Of a stretch of 6,760 nucleotides of DNA, positions 1-5,582 are shown piece by piece (the stretch's first letter is position 1; each line of letters starts with the position of its first letter). The notes beneath the pieces are model-generated. The model did not search any database. It was given only the letters and a program-made list of their open reading frames with translations, and was not told where the DNA came from. The DNA lies in the NCBI GenBank assembly GCA_051960855.1, contig JBQCDV010000188.1, forward strand, positions 1-6,760, written 5' to 3'. Made by a program: the position numbers and the translations under genes. This DNA is from JBQCDV01 sp051960855. GTDB lineage: Bacteria > Actinomycetota > Actinomycetes > JAJZTN01.

Positions 1-389
1 GCGTCTACAAGCCCGGCCACGTCAAGCTGCGCCCGAGCGTGCTCAAGGACATCCAGGACACCGTCGGCCAGAAGGTCGGCAAGGACAAGCCGTTCAACCT
101 CGTCTTCCACGGCGGCTCGGGCAGCACCCTCGAGGAGATCCGGGAGACCCTCGACTACGGCGTCGTGAAGATGAACGTCGACACCGACACCCAGTACGCC
201 TTCACCCGCCCGATCGCCGGCCACATGTTCACCAACTACGACGGCGTGCTGAAGGTCGACGGCGACGTCGGCAACAAGAAGGCCTACGACCCGCGCTCCT
301 ACGGCAAGGCGGGCGAGAACGGCATGGCCGCCCGAGTCGTCGAGGCCTGCGAGAACCTCCGCTCGGCGGGGACCAGCCTGTCGAAGTGA
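1..389 (+). CDS. fba: Class II fructose-bisphosphate aldolase, C-terminal part (5' end outside window)
   Basis: This zinc-dependent aldolase reversibly cleaves fructose 1,6-bisphosphate to DHAP and glyceraldehyde 3-phosphate in glycolysis and gluconeogenesis (cytosol). The reading frame is open from base 3 and ends at TGA 387-389, giving 128 visible residues, roughly the last third of a family of about 340-360 residues. Visible signatures are VYKPGHVKLRP just inside the edge, then VFHGGSGS (nt 102-125), whose His is a zinc ligand and whose GGSGS loop binds phosphate, then VKMNVDTDTQ (from about nt 165), the second phosphate/substrate loop with conserved Asn and Asp. The tail KAYDPRSYGKAGE is also typical of the long class IIA type. 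The stop overlaps the GTG of the next gene, which is odd for a housekeeping gene often found alone or at an operon end. Identity is close to certain; only the 5' end is unseen. Confidence 0.96.
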   Translation, partial: VYKPGHVKLRPSVLKDIQDTVGQKVGKDKPFNLVFHGGSGSTLEEIRETLDYGVVKMNVDTDTQYAFTRPIAGHMFTNYDGVLKVDGDVGNKKAYDPRSYGKAGENGMAARVVEACENLRSAGTSLSK

Positions 390-1531
390 CCTCGCCCTCC
401 CGCTCCCCGCTCGACCCGCCACCGGAGGTAGCCGGCGACCCGAGGGTCGCGGCCGCGCAGGAGTTGGCCCAGACGCTGCTGGCGCCGCACGCCGCTGAGG
501 TGGACCGCGACGGCGTTCCCCAGTCGCACCTCGCGGCGCTCGCGGCAGCCGGGCTGGTCGGGCTCGCGGCACCCGCGGAGCTCGGCGGGTCCGGCGCCCC
601 GCCGGCTGTGGTCCGCGCGGTGACCGAGGCGGTCTCGGGTGCGGATGGCGCGACCTGGTTCGTGCTGACGCAGCACGGGATGCCGCTCAGCGTCGTGCTC
701 GGCAGCGACAACTCGCGGCTGCGGGAGCGGCTGCTGCCCGGCATGGCTTCGGGAACGACGCTGTCCGGGGTGGCCGTCTCCCATCTGCGCCGGCCGGTCC
801 CGGCCGGCGCGGTGCCCCCGGTGCTCGCGTGCCGTGTCGAGGGCGGCTGGCGGGTCAGCGGCACGGTCGGGTGGATGACGTCGTGGGGCATCGCCGACGT
901 CTTCCTGCTCGGTGCCGCCACCGACGACGGCCGCATCGTGCTGGCGATGCTGCCGGCTCACGACACTGAAGGGCTGCGCAGCGACGGCCCGATGGCGCTG
1001 GCGGCGATGGAAGGTGCGGCGACGACCCGACTGCACCTGGAGGACCTCTGGGTGCCCGACGAGGCTGTCGCCGACGTTGTGGAGGCCGAGCCCTGGCTGG
1101 CCGTCGACCGCGCGAAGACGGCCAACGTCACCCCGGCCGTCTTCGGCCTGCTGGCGACGGCGACACGCGGCATCCTCGCCTGGGCCGAGCGGACCGGCTC
1201 CAGCGAGGGACGCGACCTTGCGTGGGCCATGGCCGGTGAGGGCGCCGCCGTCCGCGCCGCCGCCTACCGGCTCATCGACGACGTCCCCGCCGAGGAGCAG
1301 GTTGACAGCCGCCTCGCGCTGCGTGCGCACGCGCTGGAGTTGCTCAACCGGGCCGCCGCCGCCTACGTCACCGTGGGTGCCGGTGCGTCGATGAGCGCGA
1401 GCCACCCGGCGCAACGGGTCGCGCGGGAGGCGCTGTTCCACCTCGTGCAGGCCCAGACCGCGCCCGTGCGGGAGGCGCTCGTGGCTCGCTATGCCGCGGT
1501 GGGCGACGCCTCGCCGGGCGGCGGAGCGTGA
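386..1531 (+). CDS. Acyl-CoA dehydrogenase-family flavoprotein-like protein, atypical
   Basis: The 381-residue product has the length and layout of an acyl-CoA dehydrogenase: an N-terminal helical part (about 25-115, with AALAAAGLVGLAAPAELGG), a beta middle part (about 125-225, with VEGGWRVSGTVGWMTSWG and ending LHLEDLWVPDEAV) and a C-terminal helical part (about 240-370, with SASHPAQRVAREALFHLVQ). Family members oxidise acyl-CoA thioesters, or act as flavin monooxygenases, using FAD. Here the usual flavin motif of the FALTEPxAGSD type is replaced by GVAVSHLRRPVPAGA (129-142), and no C-terminal YEGT-like segment with the catalytic Glu is visible. A standard beta-oxidation role is therefore doubtful. 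GTG 386 overlaps the fba stop (GTGA) and has no clear Shine-Dalgarno, so translation probably depends on coupling. The stop overlaps the next GTG. The family call is fairly safe; the reaction is unknown. Confidence 0.75.
   Translation: MTSPSRSPLDPPPEVAGDPRVAAAQELAQTLLAPHAAEVDRDGVPQSHLAALAAAGLVGLAAPAELGGSGAPPAVVRAVTEAVSGADGATWFVLTQHGMPLSVVLGSDNSRLRERLLPGMASGTTLSGVAVSHLRRPVPAGAVPPVLACRVEGGWRVSGTVGWMTSWGIADVFLLGAATDDGRIVLAMLPAHDTEGLRSDGPMALAAMEGAATTRLHLEDLWVPDEAVADVVEAEPWLAVDRAKTANVTPAVFGLLATATRGILAWAERTGSSEGRDLAWAMAGEGAAVRAAAYRLIDDVPAEEQVDSRLALRAHALELLNRAAAAYVTVGAGASMSASHPAQRVAREALFHLVQAQTAPVREALVARYAAVGDASPGGGA
787..810. repeat. Perfect 11-bp inverted repeat inside the acyl-CoA dehydrogenase-like gene
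   Basis: The arms GCGCCGGCCGG (787-797) and CCGGCCGGCGC (800-810) are exact reverse complements separated by TC. In RNA this would give an all-G/C stem of about 10 pairs with a 4-nt loop. It lies within codons for LRRPVPAGA, about 400 nt after the gene start. Function is unknown, and in such GC-rich DNA it may be a by-product of codon use. Confidence 0.6.
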
Positions 1532-2481
1532 CTCGAGACCTGACTCCGGGCCTAACGCAGGGCCTGACTCGGGGCCTGACTCCGGGCGGGGTGACCCTCA
1601 GCGACGCCGACTGGAACCACTGGCCGGACGGCTGGTCGGACGCGCAGACGTGGGAGTTCGCTGCCGGCGCCGGGCTGTCCGGCATCGAGGTCGGGGTCTA
1701 CGACGTCGCCACCGAGCTGGCGCCCGCCCGCCGCGACGAACGCCGCCGCCTGACCGACCGCTGGCAGGTGCCGGTCTCCGCCGTGCTGCTGTCGCTGCCG
1801 TCGGCGCGTTGGCCCCGCGGCGCCCTGACGGCGCCCGACGACGAGCTGGCCCAGCTGCTGGTCCAGGTCGCCGGGTGCGCTCAGGTCTGCGCGGAGTCAG
1901 GGCTACCGGTCCTCGGGCTGTGGCCGGGCGCCGATCCTGCCGCCGACTATGCAGCCGGCTCTGCAGCCGGCTCTCCAGCCGATCCTGCGACCGACGGCCG
2001 GGCTGGCACCCAGCCTCGCTGGTCCGCCGCCGTCGAGGGTCTCGCGCGGGCTCGGGATGCGGCCGCGGTCCACGGCGTGGCACTGGCGGTGGAGTACAAG
2101 CCGGGCACGGTCGTGGCGACCGTCGAGGACGCCCTGGCGTTGGCCGACGCGGTGCCCGGCACGGGCGTGCTGCTCGACACCGGACATGCCTGGGCGGCCG
2201 GTGAGGACCCGGCAGGAAGCCTTCGCCGGCTGCGTGAGGCAGGGGTGCTGTGGGGGCTGCACCTCGGTGACGCCGAGCTCGGCGGCAGCGATGACGACCT
2301 CCCCTTGGGGCGACGGCACCGTGTGGACGAGCTGGTCGCGGAGCTCCGGCAGGTCCCGCCGCTCCAGGCTCGTCCGGTGACCGCCAGCTTCGACCTCTAC
2401 GGGGTCGTGGAGAGCGGCTCGATGAGTGGCGAGGGCGCGGTGCGCGAGTCGCTTGCCGCGATCGAGGCCGCCCTGTCGTGA
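1528..2481 (+). CDS. Sugar phosphate isomerase/epimerase family protein (TIM barrel, AP endonuclease 2-like)
   Basis: The predicted 317-residue protein belongs to the xylose isomerase-like TIM-barrel superfamily, whose members interconvert ketoses, aldoses or epimers through a divalent metal. Likely metal and active-site positions, in order, are E189 (VEYKP), D217 and H220 (LDTGHAW), H245 and D248 (LHLGDAE), H264 (GRRHRVD) and D289 in SFDLYG, where many relatives carry Glu. Barrel strands such as GLSGIEVG (about 50-57) and GLPVLGLWPG (about 125-134) precede these. GTG 1528 overlaps the upstream stop (GTGA), but codons 4-20 are a 12-bp repeat encoding LTPG-like units. The in-frame GTG at 1591 (codon 22, VTLSDADWNHW) may be the original start; neither has a good Shine-Dalgarno. 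A second repeat (residues 134-153) inserts a low-complexity loop. Its position before a dehydrogenase, aldolase and kinase supports sugar catabolism; the substrate is unknown. Confidence 0.85.
   Translation: MTRDLTPGLTQGLTRGLTPGGVTLSDADWNHWPDGWSDAQTWEFAAGAGLSGIEVGVYDVATELAPARRDERRRLTDRWQVPVSAVLLSLPSARWPRGALTAPDDELAQLLVQVAGCAQVCAESGLPVLGLWPGADPAADYAAGSAAGSPADPATDGRAGTQPRWSAAVEGLARARDAAAVHGVALAVEYKPGTVVATVEDALALADAVPGTGVLLDTGHAWAAGEDPAGSLRRLREAGVLWGLHLGDAELGGSDDDLPLGRRHRVDELVAELRQVPPLQARPVTASFDLYGVVESGSMSGEGAVRESLAAIEAALS
1539..1586 (+). repeat. 12-bp tandem repeat, 4 copies, at the isomerase N terminus
   Basis: Four consecutive 12-bp units are CCTGACTCCGGG (1539), CCTAACGCAGGG (1551), CCTGACTCGGGG (1563) and CCTGACTCCGGG (1575). 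The first and fourth are identical. Since 12 is a multiple of three, the frame stays open and encodes repeated LTPG/LTQG/LTRG. The tract fills the space between the upstream stop (1531) and an alternative in-frame GTG at 1591, so it may be a slippage expansion outside the conserved fold. Confidence 0.9.
1927..1986 (+). repeat. 12-bp in-frame tandem repeat, about 5 copies, inside the isomerase
   Basis: Five 12-bp units run in frame. The two central ones (GCAGCCGGCTCT at 1951 and 1963) are identical; the flanking units at 1927, 1939 and 1975 are diverged. They encode GADP-AADY-AAGS-AAGS-PADP (residues 134-153), a flexible Ala/Gly/Pro/Asp loop directly after the barrel strand VLGLWPG. This looks like replication slippage tolerated in a surface loop. 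Confidence 0.85.
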
Positions 2482-2543
2482 GATCGCTGTCGTGAGATCG
2501 CTGTCGTGAGACCTGTGCCGTGAGAGCGCTGCCGTGAGAGCGC
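2474..2543 (+). repeat. 14-bp tandem repeat, 5 copies, bridging isomerase stop and dehydrogenase start
   Basis: Five head-to-tail units of consensus TGYCGTGAGANCGC begin at 2474, 2488, 2502, 2516 and 2530. Units 1 and 2 are identical (TGTCGTGAGATCGC), units 4 and 5 are identical (TGCCGTGAGAGCGC), and unit 3 (TGTCGTGAGACCTG) differs at its end. The first unit contains the isomerase stop and the last contains the dehydrogenase start codon. Every unit holds GTGA, an overlapping start and stop. The period is not a multiple of three, so each copy shifts the frame by one step. Confidence 0.95.
2478..2537 (+). other. Chain of four overlapping 5-codon mini-ORFs leading to the dehydrogenase start
   Basis: Starting from the GTG that overlaps the isomerase stop, four mini-ORFs follow: 2478-2495 (MRSLS), 2492-2509 (MRSLS), 2506-2523 (MRPVP) and 2520-2537 (MRALP). 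Each TGA overlaps the next GTG as GTGA, and the last stop (2535-2537) overlaps GTG 2534, the dehydrogenase start. The arrangement follows directly from the sequence. That ribosomes use it for serial termination and reinitiation is inference. Each unit carries only a weak GAGA purine stretch as a possible ribosome site. The peptides themselves are probably meaningless. Confidence 0.6.
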
Positions 2544-3502
2544 TGCTCGCCCGTGGCACGCGCGACTGGTCGGTCGAGGACGTGCCCGAGCCGGACTGCG
2601 CGCCCGGCGGACTGGTTGTCGACGTCGAGGCGGCAGGCGTCTGCGCGGCCGACCGGATGCTGTGGAGCGGGGAGCACCCCTGGGGTGCGCTGGACTGGCC
2701 GCTGCGTCCCGGCCACGAGCTGCTCGGCCGCGTCCGCGAGAGCCAGCGCGACGACGTGCCAGTGGGGACGCGGGTGACGGTCGAGGTCAAGGTGCCCTGC
2801 GGCCGCTGCCGCTGGTGTGCCTCGGGTCGCTACCACCTGTGCCCTGAGGGGGCTCACCTCGGCTCCGGCTTCCCGGGCGCGTTTGCCGACCGCGTCGCCT
2901 TGCCCGCCGGTGCCCTCGTCCACGCCGTGCCCGAGTCGTTGCCCACCGCAGTCGCCGTCCTCGCCGAGAACTCCGCCTGCGCCGTCCACGCCGTACGGCG
3001 CGGCGACGTCCGGCCTGGCGACGCGGTCCTGGTCGTCGGGCTCGGCTCCATCGGATCTCTTGCCGCGGTCGCCGGGCGACGGGCCGGAGGGGATGTCACC
3101 GTCACGACGCGTCACATCGACGATAAGCAGGACGTCATCGACGCACTGCGCCTGGGGGTGCTGCGTCCGGAGGACGTCGCCCCCGCCGCCTACGACGTCG
3201 TCATCGAATGCAGCGGCTCGGCAGGCGGGATCGCCACTGCGCTGGACGCCGCAGCGCCTGGTGGGCGCCTCGTCCTCTACGGCGTGACGTCGCGTCCGGT
3301 TTCCGTCGACGTCAACCAGATCGCGGAGTTCAAGGAGCTCGATGTCCGTGGTGGGCATCTTGCGCCGCACGCGTTCCCCGCCGGCATCGAGATGCTGGCC
3401 GCTCCAGGGATCGGCACACTTGCCAGCGACGTCGTGCCGCTCGCTTCATTCGCGTCCGTCGTCGCCCGTCATTCCCGGCTCAAAGGAGTGCTCGTCCCGT
3501 GA
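2534..3502 (+). CDS. Zinc-dependent medium-chain alcohol/polyol dehydrogenase (GroES-like plus Rossmann domain)
   Basis: This 322-residue medium-chain dehydrogenase would oxidise a sugar alcohol or similar alcohol to a ketone using NAD(P) in the cytosol. The N-terminal GroES-like domain carries catalytic-zinc residues C37 (AAGVCAAD), H61-E62 (RPGHELLG) and E145 (LAENSACAVHAV, where relatives often have AEP). The structural-zinc lobe has C89, C92, C95 and C103 (PCGRCRWCASGRYHLC). The Rossmann domain shows G169-x-G171-x-x-G174 (VVGLGSIG). The second strand ends TVTTRH, lacking the acidic residue typical of NAD enzymes, which hints at NADP. It is slightly shorter than the usual 340-350 residues. 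GTG 2534 is chosen because MRALLARGTRDWSVEDVPEP matches family N termini; it sits in the fifth copy of the 14-bp repeat. The stop overlaps the aldolase start. Sorbitol/threonine dehydrogenase-like; exact substrate unknown. Confidence 0.92.
   Translation: MRALLARGTRDWSVEDVPEPDCAPGGLVVDVEAAGVCAADRMLWSGEHPWGALDWPLRPGHELLGRVRESQRDDVPVGTRVTVEVKVPCGRCRWCASGRYHLCPEGAHLGSGFPGAFADRVALPAGALVHAVPESLPTAVAVLAENSACAVHAVRRGDVRPGDAVLVVGLGSIGSLAAVAGRRAGGDVTVTTRHIDDKQDVIDALRLGVLRPEDVAPAAYDVVIECSGSAGGIATALDAAAPGGRLVLYGVTSRPVSVDVNQIAEFKELDVRGGHLAPHAFPAGIEMLAAPGIGTLASDVVPLASFASVVARHSRLKGVLVP
3482..3488 (+). promoter_or_regulatory. Ribosome binding site for the class II aldolase
   Basis: AAAGGAG (3482-3488) lies inside the dehydrogenase's last codons, 10 nt before GTG 3499. 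It is the clearest Shine-Dalgarno in the first half of the window and fixes the aldolase start at the GTGA overlap rather than at any upstream in-frame codon. Confidence 0.75.
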
Positions 3503-4164
3503 CCTACCCCGGCGGCGACCTGCGGGAGCAGCTCGCCCACCTCGGACGCACGGCGGTGGCCGCCGGCTTGGTCGCCGGCTCCGGTGGCAACCTGTCTGCC
3601 CGAGAGCCGGGCGCCGACGCGGTCTGGGTGACGGGCACCGGGACCTGGCTGGACCTGCTGGGGCCGGAGGACTTCTCCCTCGTTAGCCTCGGCGACGGCG
3701 CCGTCCTCGAAGGCCCCCGACCCTCGAGCGAAGTGCAGCTGCACCTGCTCACCTACCAGGCCAGGCCCGATGTCAACGCCCTCGTGCACCTGCATCCGCA
3801 GACCTCGGTCCTGCTCGACGCCCTGGGCGAGGACATCCGCTTCGTGACGATCGACCACGCCTACTACCTGCGAGAGGTCCGCAGCGTCCCGTGGATCCAG
3901 AGCGGCACCGTGGAGCTGGCCCGCGCCGGGGCGGACGCCGTTCGGGACGGGTGCAACGCCGTGATCCTCGGCCACCACGGGTGTTCCGTCCTCGGGCGCA
4001 CCGTCGAGGAGGCGCACAAGCGGGCCATCAACCTGGAGGAAGCCGCGAAGGCGACCTATGCGGCGCTGCAGCTGGGACGCGAGGTGCCCACGGTGCCGAC
4101 GGCCTACCTCGACAACGTGCGCCGAGCCGAGGCAGCGGCCGGAGCTGCCACTGCCGGGGCATGA
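3499..4164 (+). CDS. Class II aldolase/adducin-family protein, L-fuculose-phosphate aldolase type
   Basis: The 221-residue protein matches the 210-220 residue zinc aldolases (FucA, RhaD, AraD, OtnC-like), which cleave phosphorylated ketoses to DHAP plus an aldehyde, or decarboxylate or epimerise related sugars. Motifs in order are GSGGNLSAR (27-35, phosphate loop), VTGTGTWLDLLGPED (44-58), PSSEVQLH with catalytic E78, VHLH with zinc ligands H97 and H99, and GHHG with zinc ligand H160. All key residues are intact. GTG 3499 overlaps the dehydrogenase stop and has a good Shine-Dalgarno; the open frame continues upstream to 3208 but that part is a shadow of the dehydrogenase. The stop overlaps the kinase ATG (ATGA). 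Aldolase activity on the product of the adjacent kinase is the best reading; a 3-oxo-tetronate-phosphate decarboxylase role is less likely because the kinase is FGGY rather than DUF1537. Confidence 0.93.
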   Translation: MTYPGGDLREQLAHLGRTAVAAGLVAGSGGNLSAREPGADAVWVTGTGTWLDLLGPEDFSLVSLGDGAVLEGPRPSSEVQLHLLTYQARPDVNALVHLHPQTSVLLDALGEDIRFVTIDHAYYLREVRSVPWIQSGTVELARAGADAVRDGCNAVILGHHGCSVLGRTVEEAHKRAINLEEAAKATYAALQLGREVPTVPTAYLDNVRRAEAAAGAATAGA

Positions 4165-5582
4165 ACGTCCTCCTGGTCGACCTCGGCGGCTCTGCCATCA
4201 AGGTGTCGTGGTCGTGTGACGGCCGGCCACGCACTCTCGACGTCCCCACGCCCGTAGACCGCGATCCCGGTCGGCGCCACCGTGTGGAGTTCGACCCGTC
4301 CGCGTGGCTGCAGGCGCTGAATTCCCTCGAGGCGTCGGTCCCCGACGACCTCCCACCGGTCGACGCCGTTGTCGTGACCTCGCTGCGGCAGGGCTTCGTC
4401 CTGACCGATGGCGAGCGTGAGCTCGGGCGCGGAATCCTCAACTCCGATCGCCGCGGAGCGCCCTACCTTCCCCGGTTGCGCCAGCTGCCGGGTCTCTACG
4501 CCACGACGGGCCACTGGCCGGCCCCCGAGCTCACGCTCCCCAAGCTGCTCGCGGTGCGCGACGAGACCCCCCTACTCTCGAACGCCGCCGCTCGGCTGCT
4601 GTTCGTCGCCGACTGGCTGGTGTGGCGCCTGACCGGAGTCTTGTCGAGCGAGCGCTCTTTTGCGTCAGCCGGACAGTTGCTCGATGTCAGCAGGGGCGAG
4701 TGGGCCACGGACGTGCTCGCCGAGCTGGGGATCTCGGTGTCGCTGCTCGCACCGCTGGTCACGGCAGGAGACGTGATCGGTCGGCTCTCGCGACCGTTCC
4801 TCGGCGCCCAGCAGGGCACTCCGGTCGTAGCGGGGTGCGGAGACACGCAGCTGGCGGCGCTGGGTACGGGCGGGGCAGAGCCCGGCGTCATCACGGTGGT
4901 CGCAGGGTCGTCGACGCCGGTGCAGGCGGCGCTGCCGGACTTCCGGGTCGACCCGCTCGAGCACCCCTGGGTCAGCACCCATGCTCGCCCCGGGCTGTGG
5001 GCGGCTGAGACCAACTGCGGCTACCCCGGGACCTATCAGGGGTGGTGGTCGCAGGTGGGGGACACCTCCTCCGGCGACGCGACCAACGCAGCGGGTCACC
5101 GGCACCCCGGGCGGCACGGGCTCGTGGCCGTGACGGGCGCTCCCGAGTGGAGCGAGCGGGCATGGTCGACCAAGGCACCCATCACGCTGCTGGGGCTGCG
5201 ACCCGACACGTCGGCCGCCGACATCGCCACGGCCCTCGCGGAGGCCCACACCTGTGCTGTGCGCGGCAACGTCGAGGACCTCGAACGGTTCGTCGGTCCC
5301 TCCCGCGTCGTCGTCACCGGCGGTGCGGCCTCCGCTGACGCGTCTTTCGGTGCCCGGCTGGCGTCGGCGCTCGCGCGGCCGGTCTCGGTCGTGGCGGGGT
5401 CGGCGGTCGACGGCGCGGTGGCGTTGGTGACCGGCGCGGGCAACCCTCGCGATCGCGTGCGGGAGGCGCCCGTGGTGTTCGAGCCTGAGGAGAGCCATCA
5501 GATGGCGTGGGACGCGGTGTACACCCGCTATCGCGAGGCCTGGTCGCAGCTGCGCGAGCACCTCGCGGAGGAGGACGCGTGA
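4161..5582 (+). CDS. FGGY-family carbohydrate kinase
   Basis: The 473-residue protein would phosphorylate a sugar or ketose with ATP in the cytosol, in the xylulokinase/gluconokinase/LsrK/rhamnulokinase superfamily. The N-terminal actin-like domain has the phosphate loop VDLGGSAIKV (6-15), VTSLRQGFVLTD (72-83), NSDRRG (94-99), TTGHWPAPELTLPKLL (115-130) and DWLVWRLTG (151-159). GCGDTQLAALGTG carries catalytic Asp D228. The C-terminal domain contains VVAGSSTPV (246-254) and the adenine-side TGGAASADASFGARLASAL (about 385-405). The R-Q-G in SLRQG resembles the MREG of AI-2 kinases more than the SGQMHG of xylulokinases, but this does not settle the substrate. ATG 4161 overlaps the aldolase stop; an open frame reaches upstream to 3891 but only overlaps the aldolase. 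No strong Shine-Dalgarno is visible, so coupling is likely. The next start overlaps its stop. Confidence 0.93.
   Translation: MNVLLVDLGGSAIKVSWSCDGRPRTLDVPTPVDRDPGRRHRVEFDPSAWLQALNSLEASVPDDLPPVDAVVVTSLRQGFVLTDGERELGRGILNSDRRGAPYLPRLRQLPGLYATTGHWPAPELTLPKLLAVRDETPLLSNAAARLLFVADWLVWRLTGVLSSERSFASAGQLLDVSRGEWATDVLAELGISVSLLAPLVTAGDVIGRLSRPFLGAQQGTPVVAGCGDTQLAALGTGGAEPGVITVVAGSSTPVQAALPDFRVDPLEHPWVSTHARPGLWAAETNCGYPGTYQGWWSQVGDTSSGDATNAAGHRHPGRHGLVAVTGAPEWSERAWSTKAPITLLGLRPDTSAADIATALAEAHTCAVRGNVEDLERFVGPSRVVVTGGAASADASFGARLASALARPVSVVAGSAVDGAVALVTGAGNPRDRVREAPVVFEPEESHQMAWDAVYTRYREAWSQLREHLAEEDA
5567..5574 (+). promoter_or_regulatory. Ribosome binding site for the 2-hydroxyacid dehydrogenase
   Basis: GGAGGAGG (5567-5574) within the kinase's last codons sits 4-7 nt before GTG 5579. 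It supports the GTGA-overlap start over upstream in-frame candidates. Confidence 0.75.

Noticed and set aside
299..1441. A 380-codon minus-strand open frame opposite the acyl-CoA dehydrogenase-like gene
   Set aside because: Low-complexity Arg/Gly/His-rich composition, no motif, and fully explained by GC-rich third positions of the + strand gene.
2482..2533. A promoter for the dehydrogenase in the 52-nt spacer
   Set aside because: The spacer consists entirely of the 14-bp repeat. I see no convincing -10/-35 pair, and the mini-ORF chain keeps coupling to the upstream gene.
2474..2543. CRISPR-like or operator-type repeat array
   Set aside because: Units are only 14 bp, abut without spacers and show no dyad symmetry. 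Stop/start content explains them better.
1598..3370. A 590-codon open frame on the minus strand opposite the isomerase and dehydrogenase
   Set aside because: It is Arg/Pro/Ala-rich with no recognisable domain and lies opposite two well-supported genes. Long antisense frames are expected at this GC content.
3208..3498. N-terminal extension of the class II aldolase frame
   Set aside because: The extension is Arg-rich and overlaps the dehydrogenase. The GTG at 3499 with AAAGGAG upstream fits family length.
3891..4160. N-terminal extension of the kinase frame
   Set aside because: The phosphate loop starts right after ATG 4161, and the extension only shadows the aldolase C terminus.
4665..5561. 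A 298-codon minus-strand open frame opposite the FGGY kinase
   Set aside because: No motifs and Arg-rich composition; the + strand kinase has intact family signatures across the same bases.
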